Translations under genes and position numbers: made by a program
In this document: positions 37,319 through 45,470 of the stretch, piece after piece
Numbering within the stretch: position 1 is the first letter of the stretch
How the letters are laid out: each line of letters opens with the position of its first letter
Notes under the pieces: generated by a model
What the model saw: only the letters and a program-made list of their open reading frames with translations
Told to the model about the DNA's origin: nothing
The model's database searches: none
DNA from: Actinomadura hibisca NBRC 15177
Lineage (GTDB): Bacteria; Actinomycetota; Actinomycetes; Streptosporangiales; Streptosporangiaceae
NCBI RefSeq assembly: GCF_001552635.1
Contig: NZ_BCRO01000027.1
Location: 1-64,000, forward strand
Direction: 5' to 3'
Length of the DNA: 64,000 nt

Positions 37319-38295
37319 CCACGATGCCTTCCGACGCGTTCGTGCTGGACCACCTGGCGTCGCTGTTCCCACCCGCCCGCCGCCACCCGCGCACCGCCGA
37401 CATCGAGGCCGACGTCCACGCCTGGGCCGCGGCGCACGCCCTGGACTCCAGCGGCACCACGGGCGGCGGCCTGGCCCGTCGCGGCGTCGGACACATCGTC
37501 GGGTCCTGCATGTCCGAGGCGTCCCTGCCCATCGCGACGCTGACCGCCCGCTACCTGGCATGGGTGTTCGTCTTCGACGACCAAGTGGCCGAGAACGCAC
37601 GCCTCCTGGGCACCTACCGCAGCCGGGCACCCGAGAACGTCCTGCGCGGCGGCCCCGCCCCCGAGGACGACGCCCTGCTGACCGCCCTGGCCGACCTGCG
37701 CGAGCAGATCATCGGCTGCGGCGGCGCATGGTTGCTGCCCGAGCTGTCCGACCACCTGGCCGCCTACCTGGCGGCCTGCGCGCGCGAGGCCCCCTGGCGC
37801 GCCGACGGGCAGGTCCCGCCGCTGACCGACTACCTGCACGACCGGATCGCCACCTCCGGCGGCCACGCCCTGCACCTGCACCGCCTGGACTTCCCCAGGA
37901 ACCTCGGCGGCCTGCCCCCGCACCTGCTGGAGCTGGCCGACCTCGCCCATCTCATCGGCGGCCTGGTCAACGACCTGATCGGCTGGGACCACGACCAGCG
38001 CCACCACGATCCGGTCAACCTCGTCACCGTGCTGGCCCACCACTACGGCCTGCCCGTCCCGGCCGCGCACCGCGCCGCCGTGGTCCTGCTGGCGGCCCAC
38101 AAGCACCGCTTCGACGCCCTCCACGACCGCTTGCGCACCGCCGCGACCTGGTGCGACCCGCACCTGCTGGCCGCCATCGCCGGATGGGTCGACGGCTGCG
38201 CCGCCGCCATCACCGCCTACCGCCGCCACGACACCCGCTCCGGGAGCCCCCGCCATGCCGCAGATACCCCGCCCCCGTCCCGTCCCGACGACTGA
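37315..38295 (+). CDS. Class I terpene synthase-like protein
   Basis: This all-helical protein of about 326 residues has class I terpene synthase landmarks. A metal-binding aspartate pair occurs in YLAWVFVFDDQVAEN near residue 85, and an NSE-like triad occurs as NDLIGWDHDQRHHDPVNLV near 220, followed by VLAHHYG. In the triad the usual Ser is Gly and the final Glu is Asp, a noticeable departure. The expected job is ionising a diphosphate and cyclising or hydrolysing the product of the two upstream enzymes. GTG 37315 overlaps the preceding TGA. ATG 37324 is nearly as good. Its last 41 bp overlap the following oxidoreductase gene. Confidence 0.75.
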   Translation: MTTMPSDAFVLDHLASLFPPARRHPRTADIEADVHAWAAAHALDSSGTTGGGLARRGVGHIVGSCMSEASLPIATLTARYLAWVFVFDDQVAENARLLGTYRSRAPENVLRGGPAPEDDALLTALADLREQIIGCGGAWLLPELSDHLAAYLAACAREAPWRADGQVPPLTDYLHDRIATSGGHALHLHRLDFPRNLGGLPPHLLELADLAHLIGGLVNDLIGWDHDQRHHDPVNLVTVLAHHYGLPVPAAHRAAVVLLAAHKHRFDALHDRLRTAATWCDPHLLAAIAGWVDGCAAAITAYRRHDTRSGSPRHAADTPPPSRPDD

Positions 38296-39679
38296 GCCGC
38301 CGGACTCCTCGCCCGCCGTGCTGGTGGTGGGCGCGGGCATCGCCGGGCTGACGGCCGCCTGGCGGCTGAGCCAGGCCGGTGTATCCGTGGAGGTCCTGGA
38401 GAAGGAGCGCTGGCCCGGCGGCCGCATGGCCACCCTCGACCACGACGGGTTCCGCATCGAACTCGGCGCGAGCATCCTGGGCACCAACTACACCCGCATG
38501 CTCGACCTGATCACCGAGCTGGGCCTCCAGCAGCAGTTCGGCCCCGCCAACACGACCTGCGCCTTCCTGCGCGACGGCCGCGTCCACCACCTGCGCGCCC
38601 ACCGCCCCGACGACCTGCTGCGCAGCGGCCTGCTCGGCCCGCGCTCCAAGCTGGCCCTGGCCCGGCTCGTGCCCACCCTGATCGCGCAGCGGCACCGCCT
38701 GGACTGGCGGACCATGGACCGCAACACCGTCCTCGACCGCTCCAGCGTCACCGAGTACGCGCGCCGCCACCTCACCCCGGAGCTGCTGGAGCAGGTCTGC
38801 GAGCCCCTGTTCGGCGGCGGCATCGTCCTCGGCTCGCCCGACGAGCTGGCCGCCGCCGACATGTTCTTCTACGCCGCCAAGCTCCTGGTCCCGCACTTCA
38901 ACAGCCCGCACGGCGTCGGGCTGCTCACCCGCACCCTGGCCGACCGGCTGCCCGTGCGGCTGGGGGCCGCCGTCAGCGCCGTCCGGCACGACGGCGACGG
39001 CGTCAGCGTCACCTGGACCGACGCCGACGGCACCGAGCACACCCGCCATGCCGCCGCCGCGATCGTCGCGGTGCCCGCCCCGCACGTCCCCGGACTGGTC
39101 CCCGGCCTGTCCCGGCCCGTCGCGCGGCTCCTGTCGGCCATCCCGTACTCCCGGGGCCTGGTGGTCTCCTTCGGCCTCCGGCACCCGCCGCCCCAGACCG
39201 CGCCCATCCTGTTCACGGCCCGCGGCACCAACCCCGACCTGGCCGGGCTGGAACTCCACCACAACAAGATCGCCGGACGCGTCGCCCCCGGCCGCGGCCT
39301 GATCACCGCCCACCTCCGCAAGGACAGCGCGCACCGCTGGTGGGACCTGGACGACGACGCCGTCACCGAGCGCACCCTGACCGCCGTTGCCCGCATCTTC
39401 CCCGGCATCGACGGCACCGTTCTCACCAGCCACGTCAACCGCCGCGACCCCGCGCTGGTCGTCCGTCCCCCGGGCGGCTACGCCGCCCTGCGCGAGCTGA
39501 ACGCCCACCTGGAGCACGCCGACCCCACCGTCCAGCTCGCGGGCGACTACTTCGGCCCCTCCAGCACCTACGGAGCCCTGCTGTCGGGCGAACACGCCGC
39601 CCGCCGGACCCTGCGCAGGCTCCGCTCGAACCGCCCACCCAGAACACCGGACGCCAAGGGCGACGCCCTCGCCTCCTAA
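38255..39679 (+). CDS. FAD-dependent oxidoreductase of the amine oxidase/phytoene desaturase type
   Basis: This 474-residue flavoprotein has the dinucleotide-binding motif VLVVGAGIAGLTAAWRL (about residue 22), followed by EVLEKERWPGGRMAT and the family's RIELGAS segment. The C-terminal FAD motif AGDYFGPSSTYGALLSGEHAA is near residue 445. It belongs with protoporphyrinogen-oxidase-like and carotenoid-desaturase-like enzymes, which oxidise amines or unsaturated lipids. As the last gene of the terpene cluster it most likely tailors the terpene skeleton. ATG 38255 lies in the end of the synthase gene (41-bp overlap). The first 20 residues are Pro rich. It converges on the anti-sigma-like gene, with 6 bp between stops. 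Confidence 0.85.
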   Translation: MPQIPRPRPVPTTEPPDSSPAVLVVGAGIAGLTAAWRLSQAGVSVEVLEKERWPGGRMATLDHDGFRIELGASILGTNYTRMLDLITELGLQQQFGPANTTCAFLRDGRVHHLRAHRPDDLLRSGLLGPRSKLALARLVPTLIAQRHRLDWRTMDRNTVLDRSSVTEYARRHLTPELLEQVCEPLFGGGIVLGSPDELAAADMFFYAAKLLVPHFNSPHGVGLLTRTLADRLPVRLGAAVSAVRHDGDGVSVTWTDADGTEHTRHAAAAIVAVPAPHVPGLVPGLSRPVARLLSAIPYSRGLVVSFGLRHPPPQTAPILFTARGTNPDLAGLELHHNKIAGRVAPGRGLITAHLRKDSAHRWWDLDDDAVTERTLTAVARIFPGIDGTVLTSHVNRRDPALVVRPPGGYAALRELNAHLEHADPTVQLAGDYFGPSSTYGALLSGEHAARRTLRRLRSNRPPRTPDAKGDALAS

Positions 39680-39685
39680 GAGTCC

Positions 39686-40561
39686 TTACTCGTCGGGAGT
39701 GCGCCTGGAGGCGACGTCGAGGGACACCTCGGTCCGGCTCCTGCCGGTCAGCGCGCCGTGCACGTACCAGGAGTCGGGCACCTGGCCGGATTCCAGAGGC
39801 CGTTCCTGAGGCTGGGGGTCGCACCTGTCGCCCGTACCGCAGTCGGACGGCGTCCGGCGGTACTTCACGATCGTGACGCCGCGCTGCCCGGCCAGCCGCC
39901 GCACCTCGCCGACCTTCCTGCCCTTCAGCGCCACCCCGGCGAGTGGTTCACCGGCGGCGGCCGCGTCACCGCCGATCTCGTACCGTTCGCCGGGCTTGGC
40001 GGCCCGGCCGAACAGCAGGTCGACGCGATTGCGCAGGCCGCTCGGGATGCGCACGCCGGGATAGCAGCTGATCTCGCCGCAGGTGCGGTCGCCTTCCAGC
40101 GGGGTGACGCGCGGCCGGGCCGTGGTCCTCTCGTCGTAGGCGAGCATCTTGCCGACCAGGCTCGGCGAGACCGGCGCCACCCTCAGCTCGACGTTCAGGC
40201 GGTGCGCGGCGAACTGCTTCCGGTAGGTCTGCGGGTCGGCGTCGGGGTCCAGGACACGGACCTCCAGATGGTCGCCGCGTTCAGTGAAGGCCAGCGCCTG
40301 GGCCGTGCCGACCCTGGCGGGGCCGTCGCCGTCCGGCCGCACCAGGGTGAGGCCCGTGACGGCGGCCGTCGCCACGATGGTGACGGGGACGCCGACCAGC
40401 AGGCGGCGTCGCCAGGTCGTCCGGACGGCGCGCCCGCGCGGATCCGGGGCGGCGGTGACGGCCCGCAGCGCCTGTTCCACCTGCGCGTCGTCGGCGCGCA
40501 CGTCGCGGGCCGGGTCGTGGTCGGCCAGCAGGGTGCGCAGATGTTCGACGTCGTTGCTCAT
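39686..40561 (-). CDS. Membrane-anchored partner protein of an ECF sigma factor
   Basis: This 291-residue protein has a cytoplasmic N-terminus of about 50 residues (MSNDVEHLRTLLADHDPARD), one membrane helix (about 55-75, RRLLVGVPVTIVATAAVTGLTLV) and an extracytoplasmic domain of about 215 residues with four cysteines (CGEISC and CGTGDRC). The layout matches CU044_5270-like and other anti-sigma or sensor partners. No HxxxCxxC zinc motif is present in the N-terminus. It is translated from the same message as the sigma factor (four-base overlap). It may hold the sigma factor inactive until a surface signal arrives, which is an inference from synteny. Confidence 0.72.
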   Translation of the reverse strand: MSNDVEHLRTLLADHDPARDVRADDAQVEQALRAVTAAPDPRGRAVRTTWRRRLLVGVPVTIVATAAVTGLTLVRPDGDGPARVGTAQALAFTERGDHLEVRVLDPDADPQTYRKQFAAHRLNVELRVAPVSPSLVGKMLAYDERTTARPRVTPLEGDRTCGEISCYPGVRIPSGLRNRVDLLFGRAAKPGERYEIGGDAAAAGEPLAGVALKGRKVGEVRRLAGQRGVTIVKYRRTPSDCGTGDRCDPQPQERPLESGQVPDSWYVHGALTGRSRTEVSLDVASRRTPDE

Positions 40562-41091
40562 GCAAGACCTTCCTGGAAGGCGGTGGAGGCGGCGTGGAGG
40601 TCGTCGGCCAGCGCGTGCCGGAGTCGTTTGCGCGCCCGGTGCAGCCGCATCGCGGCCGCCGCGTGCGAGCATCCCGCCGCCTCGGCGGCCTGCCGCAGGT
40701 CCAGGCCCTCCCAGCACACCAGGAGCACCAGCTCCCGGTCTCGCTCGCCCAGCGCGTTCAGCGCCTCGATCGCCGCCTGCCGGGCCGCGACGGCGGCGGC
40801 ATGGTCGTCCTGGCCGCCGTGCCGGGCCAGCTCGTCGGCGAGCACGTCGCGCAGGCCGTCGCGGCGCCGGTCCTTGCGGACCAGGTTCGACACGACGTTG
40901 CGCGCCGTGGCGTACAACCACGGCAGCGGATCATCGGAGGGGAGCCGGTCCCGTCTCTCCCAGGCGATCCGAAACGTCTCGGCGGCCACGTCGGCCGCCT
41001 CGGCGGGGCCCGCACGACGCCACGCGTAGCGCAGCACCGCCTGGTAATGCTCCCGGAACATCCGGGCGAACGCCTCATCGTCGTCGTTCAA
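40558..41091 (-). CDS. ECF-type RNA polymerase sigma factor
   Basis: This 177-residue SigE-type sigma factor has region 2 at about residues 10-75 (DDEAFARMFREHYQAVLRYAWRR, AADVAAETFRIAWERRD, LPWLYATARNVVSNLVRK) and region 4 at about 110-165 (LGERDRELVLLVCWEGLDLRQAAEAAGCSHAAAAMRLHRARK). It is the first gene of a two-gene unit with the membrane protein 39686-40561. The pair resembles the other sigma/CU044_5270 unit at 24167-25737, so the window holds two such signalling pairs. Confidence 0.92.
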   Translation of the reverse strand: MNDDDEAFARMFREHYQAVLRYAWRRAGPAEAADVAAETFRIAWERRDRLPSDDPLPWLYATARNVVSNLVRKDRRRDGLRDVLADELARHGGQDDHAAAVAARQAAIEALNALGERDRELVLLVCWEGLDLRQAAEAAGCSHAAAAMRLHRARKRLRHALADDLHAASTAFQEGLA

Positions 41092-41294
41092 CCGCTGTCT
41101 CCCATCAGCACGGCCGCGCCGTCACTTGATAGATGTCGGCGGCGGTCCTGATTTCACGGCGGCCGGGAAACTTCTCTCCATGCGCGGCCGATGAGTTCCG
41201 GTGTCCCGCTTCGTCTGCATCTTGAAGGGTCCTTCCGCGCCTGCGGGAGGGACGAGACGAGGTGCCGAGGAGCGTGCCCGCCGTGGACGAGACC

Positions 41295-41765
41295 ATGACC
41301 GCCACCCTGACCGCCACCCTGACCGTCGCCGCGCCCGCCGCGCGGGTGTTCGCCGTGCTGGCGGACCCGACGGCCCATGCCTCGATCGACGGCACGGGCT
41401 GGGTCCGCGAGCCCGTCGATCCCGCGCCGCTGACCGAGGTGGGGCAGATCTTCCGGATGGACATGTACCACGCCGACCATCCCGACGGTGACTACCGGGT
41501 GGCCAACAGGGTCCAGGTGCTCGACCCGCCGCGCGCCATCGGTTGGTCGCCCGGGGACGAGACGGCGGACGGTGAGCTGCGGTTCGGCGGCTGGACCTGG
41601 CGCTACGACCTCGTGCCGCTCGGGCTGTCCCGGACCGAGGTCACGCTCACCTACGACTGGTCGGCGGTGCCGCCGCCCGTCCGGGAGGAGATCCGGTTCC
41701 CGCCGTTCGGCCCCGAGCATCTCAGCGACTCGCTGGGCCACCTGGCCAAGCTCGCCGAGGGCTGA
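41295..41765 (+). CDS. SRPBCC-family (START-like) protein
   Basis: This protein of about 156 residues has the polyketide cyclase/START-like fold pattern: TATLTVAAPAARVFAVLADPTAHASIDGTG at the N-terminus, split here by turns, a central FRMDMYHADHPDGDYRVANRVQ and a C-terminal amphipathic helix (HLSDSLGHLAKLAEG). Such proteins bind small hydrophobic ligands, and without partners the function is open. ATG 41295 gives the expected family start. GTG 41262 would add 11 residues and has a G-rich upstream region. It converges on the GlxA-type regulator, with 11 bp between stops. Confidence 0.82.
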   Translation: MTATLTATLTVAAPAARVFAVLADPTAHASIDGTGWVREPVDPAPLTEVGQIFRMDMYHADHPDGDYRVANRVQVLDPPRAIGWSPGDETADGELRFGGWTWRYDLVPLGLSRTEVTLTYDWSAVPPPVREEIRFPPFGPEHLSDSLGHLAKLAEG

Positions 41766-41776
41766 TCGCGCCGCGC

Positions 41777-42685
41777 TCAGTCCGCGCGGTCGCGGGCGCG
41801 GGCGCGCAGGCGGCGGAGCGTCCGGGCGTCCTGGAAGCCCACCTCGTGTGCGGCGGCCTCCATCGTCGCGCCCTGGTCGAGGAGGTGCGCGGCCTGCTCC
41901 ATGCGCAGCGCCGTCTGGTAGCCCAGCGGCGTGAGGCCGGTCGCCTGCCGGAACAGCCGCGTCACGGTCCGCTCGCTGCACTGCGCCGTGGCGGCGAGCG
42001 CGCGGAGCGGCAGCGGCTCGGTGAAGCGCGACTCGATCAGGTCCTGGAGGCGGTGCACCGTCTCGTCGGTGTGGGACCTGCGCCGCAGCAGCACGCTGAC
42101 CTGGTCCTCGGAGCCGCTGCGCCGGGCGTGGACGACCATGGCGCGCGCCACCTGGCCCGCCGCGTAGGGGCCGTGCCGCTTGTTGACCAGGTGCAGGGCC
42201 ACGTCGAGGCCGCTGGCGACCCCGGCCGAGGTGACGACCCGGTCGTCCTCGACGTAGAGGACGTCGCGCTGCACGCGGGCCTCGGGATACAGCCGCGCCA
42301 GCTCGTCCTGGACGGTGTGCAGGGTGGTGCAGCGCCGCCCGTCGAGCAGCCCGGCCCGGCCCAGCGCGTCCGCGCCCGCGCACACGCCGACGACCGTCCC
42401 GCCGCCCGCGTGGTGGTCGCGCAGGCGGCGGAGGGTGCCGTCGCCCGGGATCCGGGCGGGGCCGCGCCAGCCGGGCACGACGATCAGGTCGTCGGCGTCC
42501 AGCTCGGGCCAGGTGAGCTCCGCGCTGACGGGCAACCCCTGCACGGTGGCCACCTGCCGCTCCTCGGACACGTAGTGGAGGGCGTGCGGGTACCCCAGGT
42601 CGTCGGCGGCGGTGAAGACCTGGGCCGGGCCCGCCAGTTCGAGCAGGTGCACCCGGGGGACGAGCAGGAAGGCCACGCGCGTCAT
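41777..42685 (-). CDS. GlxA-type AraC-family regulator with DJ-1/PfpI domain
   Basis: This 302-residue protein has an N-terminal DJ-1/PfpI (amidotransferase-like) domain over residues 1-170. The nucleophile-position Cys sits in GGTVVGVCAGADALGRAGLL, and the GRRCTTLHTVQDELA region follows. The AraC HTH is at about 210-295 (IESRFTEPLPLRALAATAQCSERTVTRLFRQATGLTPLGY). Members regulate catabolic or stress genes, often with the adjacent enzyme gene as target. The isochorismatase-like gene lies 7 bp upstream in the same orientation, so regulator and hydrolase form an operon. Confidence 0.88.
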   Translation of the reverse strand: MTRVAFLLVPRVHLLELAGPAQVFTAADDLGYPHALHYVSEERQVATVQGLPVSAELTWPELDADDLIVVPGWRGPARIPGDGTLRRLRDHHAGGGTVVGVCAGADALGRAGLLDGRRCTTLHTVQDELARLYPEARVQRDVLYVEDDRVVTSAGVASGLDVALHLVNKRHGPYAAGQVARAMVVHARRSGSEDQVSVLLRRRSHTDETVHRLQDLIESRFTEPLPLRALAATAQCSERTVTRLFRQATGLTPLGYQTALRMEQAAHLLDQGATMEAAAHEVGFQDARTLRRLRARARDRAD

Positions 42686-42692
42686 GGGGCTC

Positions 42693-43277
42693 CTAGACGC
42701 CGGTCAGCTCGTCGACGGTCCTGATCGAGGCGAACCGTCCGGCCAGGGCGTAATGGGTGCGGGTGATGATGTCCTCCGAGCTGAGCGTGTCCGGGTCGTC
42801 CAGGAGTTCGGCGTAGGAGAGGTCCTCCGGCGCGTCGGGGCGGGGGATGGGGCTGGTCGCGGTGGCGTCGATGGCGAAGTCGACCTCGAAGCCCAGGTCG
42901 GAGGCGAGCCGGGTGGTGGTCTCGCAGCACTGCTCCGTCCGGATGCCGCAGATGGTCAGCTTGCGGACGCCCTTGGCGGTGAGGCGCTGGTGGAGGTTGG
43001 TGGTGGTGAAGGCGTTGTGCGCGGTCTTGGTCAGGATCGGCTCGTCCTGGCGCGGGTGCAGCCCCTCCATCAGCCGGACGTACCCGCGCGCCGGGTCGAA
43101 CACCGTGCCCGCGCCGGGACGCGAGCCGAGGATCCAGATCACCTGCTGCCCCCGTTCCCGTGCCGACTCGACCAGCCGATTGACCTGCCAAACGATATTC
43201 GGCTGGGACACGTGCTCCCAGTCGGGCAACATCTTGAAGGACTCCTGGACGTCGATGACGATCAGCGCTGTGCTCAT
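42693..43277 (-). CDS. Isochorismatase-family cysteine hydrolase
   Basis: This 194-residue enzyme has the alpha/beta/alpha isochorismatase-like fold. The expected catalytic triad is visible: Asp in TALIVIDVQESF (residue 9), Lys in DEPILTKTAHNAF (about 106) and Cys in LTICGIRTEQCCETTTRLA (about 138). A cis-peptide region precedes the Cys. Family members hydrolyse amides or isochorismate-like substrates, and the substrate is not predictable here. It shares an operon with the GlxA-type regulator downstream and is divergent from the first DeoR gene with 164 bp between. Confidence 0.87.
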   Translation of the reverse strand: MSTALIVIDVQESFKMLPDWEHVSQPNIVWQVNRLVESARERGQQVIWILGSRPGAGTVFDPARGYVRLMEGLHPRQDEPILTKTAHNAFTTTNLHQRLTAKGVRKLTICGIRTEQCCETTTRLASDLGFEVDFAIDATATSPIPRPDAPEDLSYAELLDDPDTLSSEDIITRTHYALAGRFASIRTVDELTGV

Positions 43278-43441
43278 GCGTCCAGCCTGCTGACGGCGGC
43301 GGCCCCGGCAGAAGGCTTCGCCAGGTCAACAAGCGGACCGATCCGGACACCGGCACGCTCGTCGCCGTTATTGATCTCCACGGCCGCCGGGTCTGGCATC
43401 ATCGGCGGGGTTCGGGGGTCACGGCGCTGGGGTGGGTTGGT

Positions 43442-44227
43442 ATGGCGGGTCGTCCTGGGTTCGCGGCTGAGCGCCGCCAGCGGTTGCTGGAGCTGGTGCG
43501 GGCCAACGGCGCGGTGTCGCTGCGCGAGTTGTCGGCGGTGTTGCAGGCGTCGGAGGCCACGGTCCGGCGCGACATCCGGGCGCTGGAGGCCGAGGGCCTG
43601 CTGGACCGGCGGCACGGCGGGGCCATGGCACCCGGCGGGTTGTCGTGGGAGCCGTCCTACCGCGACAAGGCCAAGGTCGCCTCGGCCGAGAAGGCGGCGA
43701 TCGCGCGGCTGGCGGCGGAGCTGGTGGACGAGGGCGACGCCATCGTGATCGGCGCGGGCACCACCACGCGGGCGCTGGCGCGGGAGCTGCTGGGCTGCGG
43801 CTCGCTGACGGTCGTGACCAACTCGCTGCTGGTGGCGCAGATGCTCGCGCAGGCGCGGGGCGTGGAGGTGGTGATGACCGGCGGGTCGTTGCGCGGGTCG
43901 ATCCACGCGCTGGTGGGCGGGGCCGCCGAGCAGACGCTCGCGGGCCTGCGGGTGCGGCGGGCGTTCATCTCCGGCAACGGGCTGAGCGCCGAGCGGGGCC
44001 TGTCCACGCCCAACATGCTGGTGGCCGGGGTCGACCGGGCCCTCGCCCGCGCCGCCCGCGAGGTGGTCGCGCTGGTGGACCACACCAAGGTCGGCGTGGA
44101 CACCATGTGCCAGACCGTGCCCGCCGACCAGATCACCCACCTGATCACCGACTCCCACACCCCGCCGCAACAGCTGGCCCCCTTCCAGACCATGGGCGTG
44201 GACGTCCGCGTCGCGCCCGCCGACTGA
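43442..44227 (+). CDS. DeoR/GlpR-family sugar-responsive regulator
   Basis: This 261-residue regulator has an N-terminal DeoR HTH (about 8-62: RRQRLLELVRANGAVSLRELSAV, ASEATVRRDIRALEAEGLLDR). The C-terminal sugar-phosphate-binding DeoRC domain carries GDAIVIGAGTTTRALARELLG, LTVVTNSLLVAQML and HTKVGVDTM. Ligands are usually phosphorylated sugars. It is about as long as, and clearly homologous to, the second DeoR protein at 45471-46277, and the two flank galK. It converges on galK with 7 bp between stops. It probably controls the galactose genes or the divergent isochorismatase operon. Confidence 0.9.
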   Translation: MAGRPGFAAERRQRLLELVRANGAVSLRELSAVLQASEATVRRDIRALEAEGLLDRRHGGAMAPGGLSWEPSYRDKAKVASAEKAAIARLAAELVDEGDAIVIGAGTTTRALARELLGCGSLTVVTNSLLVAQMLAQARGVEVVMTGGSLRGSIHALVGGAAEQTLAGLRVRRAFISGNGLSAERGLSTPNMLVAGVDRALARAAREVVALVDHTKVGVDTMCQTVPADQITHLITDSHTPPQQLAPFQTMGVDVRVAPAD

Positions 44228-44234
44228 CACCGGC

Positions 44235-45365
44235 TCAGAGCAGCCGGGACGCCCCGGCGGACGGGACGGCGGTGTGCACGTGGGGAGCCTGCCATCCGCG
44301 CTCGGCGAAGGACTTCGTCACCGCCGTGATCACCTCGGCGGTCCTTCCGGTGTCCGCGAGCAGCAGGACCGAGCCGCCGAAGCCGCCGCCCACCATCCGG
44401 CCGCCGTGCGCGCCCGCCTGGAGCGCGGCGGTCACGGCGACATCCGCCTGCGGCCAGGAGACCTCGTAGTCGTCGCGCAGAGAGGTGTGTGACCCGGTGA
44501 GGACGGCCCCCAGCTCCTTGCCCGGCCGCGCCGTCGCCCGCAGCAGCTCCACGGCCCGCTCCACGCGGCCGTTCTCGGTGACGACGTGCCGGACGCGCCG
44601 CCGCAACATGGCGTCCGGCAGGGCCCGCAGCGCCCCGTCGAGATCATCGACGTCGCGGAGCGCGGGCACACCCAGCAGCGCGGCCGCGCGCTCGCACTCG
44701 GCCCGGCGGTCGCCGTAGTCCGCGCCGGTCAGCGCGTGCGGGGCGCGGGTGTCCACGACCAGCGCGGCCAGGCCGCCGAGCGGCAGCGGGACGTGCTCGG
44801 ACCCGCCGGTGCGGCAGTCCAGCAGCAGCGCGTGCCCCGCCGTGCAGAGCAGGGACGCCGACTGGTCCATGATCCCGCACGGCACGCCCACGAACCGGTT
44901 CTCGGCCGCCTGGCAGATCCCCGCCAGGTCCCGGCGGTCGATCGTGACGCCGTGCAGCTCGCACAGCGCGAGCGCGGTGGCGCATTCCAGCGCCGCCGAC
45001 GACGAGAGCCCGGCGCCCTGCGGCAGGTCGGCGTCCACCAGCACGCTGGCCCCGCCCACGCCGTGCTCGCGCAGCGCCCAGGCCACGCCCGCCGGATAGG
45101 CCGCCCAGCCGGTGACCGACCCGGGCGCGAGATCGGCCGTGCGCGCGGACACGACACCGGCCCCGGCCTGCCGCGACGCCAGTTCCAGCACGCCGTCGTC
45201 GCGCCGGGCGGCCGCCACCGTGACGCCCATGCCCGTCGCGAAGGGGAGGACCAGGCCGTCGTTGTAGTCGGTGTGCTCGCCGATCAGGTTCACCCGGCCC
45301 GGAGCCCGCCAGGCGGTGTCCGGCGAGCGCCCGTACAGGGTGGCGAAGCGGTCGGTGATGGACAC
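44235..45365 (-). CDS. galK: Galactokinase
   Basis: This 376-residue GHMP kinase phosphorylates galactose to galactose-1-phosphate, the first step of the Leloir pathway. The galactokinase signature GRVNLIGEHTDYNDGLVLP is at about residue 24, the ATP-binding LPQGAGLSSSAALECATAL is near 112 and the third GHMP motif GGRMVGGGFGGSVLLLAD is near 330. The catalytic Asp region is in GIMDQSASL (about 163). Length is normal. It is divergent from the DeoR gene at 45471, and the shared gap contains a TGACAGA-N11-TCTGTCA operator. Its partner galT lies at the end of the same locus, but no galE is in the window. Confidence 0.95.
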   Translation of the reverse strand: MSITDRFATLYGRSPDTAWRAPGRVNLIGEHTDYNDGLVLPFATGMGVTVAAARRDDGVLELASRQAGAGVVSARTADLAPGSVTGWAAYPAGVAWALREHGVGGASVLVDADLPQGAGLSSSAALECATALALCELHGVTIDRRDLAGICQAAENRFVGVPCGIMDQSASLLCTAGHALLLDCRTGGSEHVPLPLGGLAALVVDTRAPHALTGADYGDRRAECERAAALLGVPALRDVDDLDGALRALPDAMLRRRVRHVVTENGRVERAVELLRATARPGKELGAVLTGSHTSLRDDYEVSWPQADVAVTAALQAGAHGGRMVGGGFGGSVLLLADTGRTAEVITAVTKSFAERGWQAPHVHTAVPSAGASRLL

Positions 45366-45420
45366 GGGACTCCTCGGGGGTGGTGCCCCGGGCCGCAGGG
45401 GGCCCGAAGCTGCGCGGCAG

Positions 45421-45450
45421 GATTCTGACAGAATCGCTCAAGATCTGTCA
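45421..45450. promoter_or_regulatory. DeoR-type operator between galK and deoR
   Basis: TGACAGA (45426-45432) and TCTGTCA (45444-45450) form a 7-bp inverted repeat with an 11-base spacer. The left part also contains the perfect palindrome GATTCT-GAC-AGAATC (45421-45435). The site is 21 bp before the deoR ATG and covers the divergent galK promoter region. The same half-sites recur at 46262-46292. Confidence 0.72.
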
Positions 45451-45470
45451 CTAGCGAACCGGAGGCTCCC

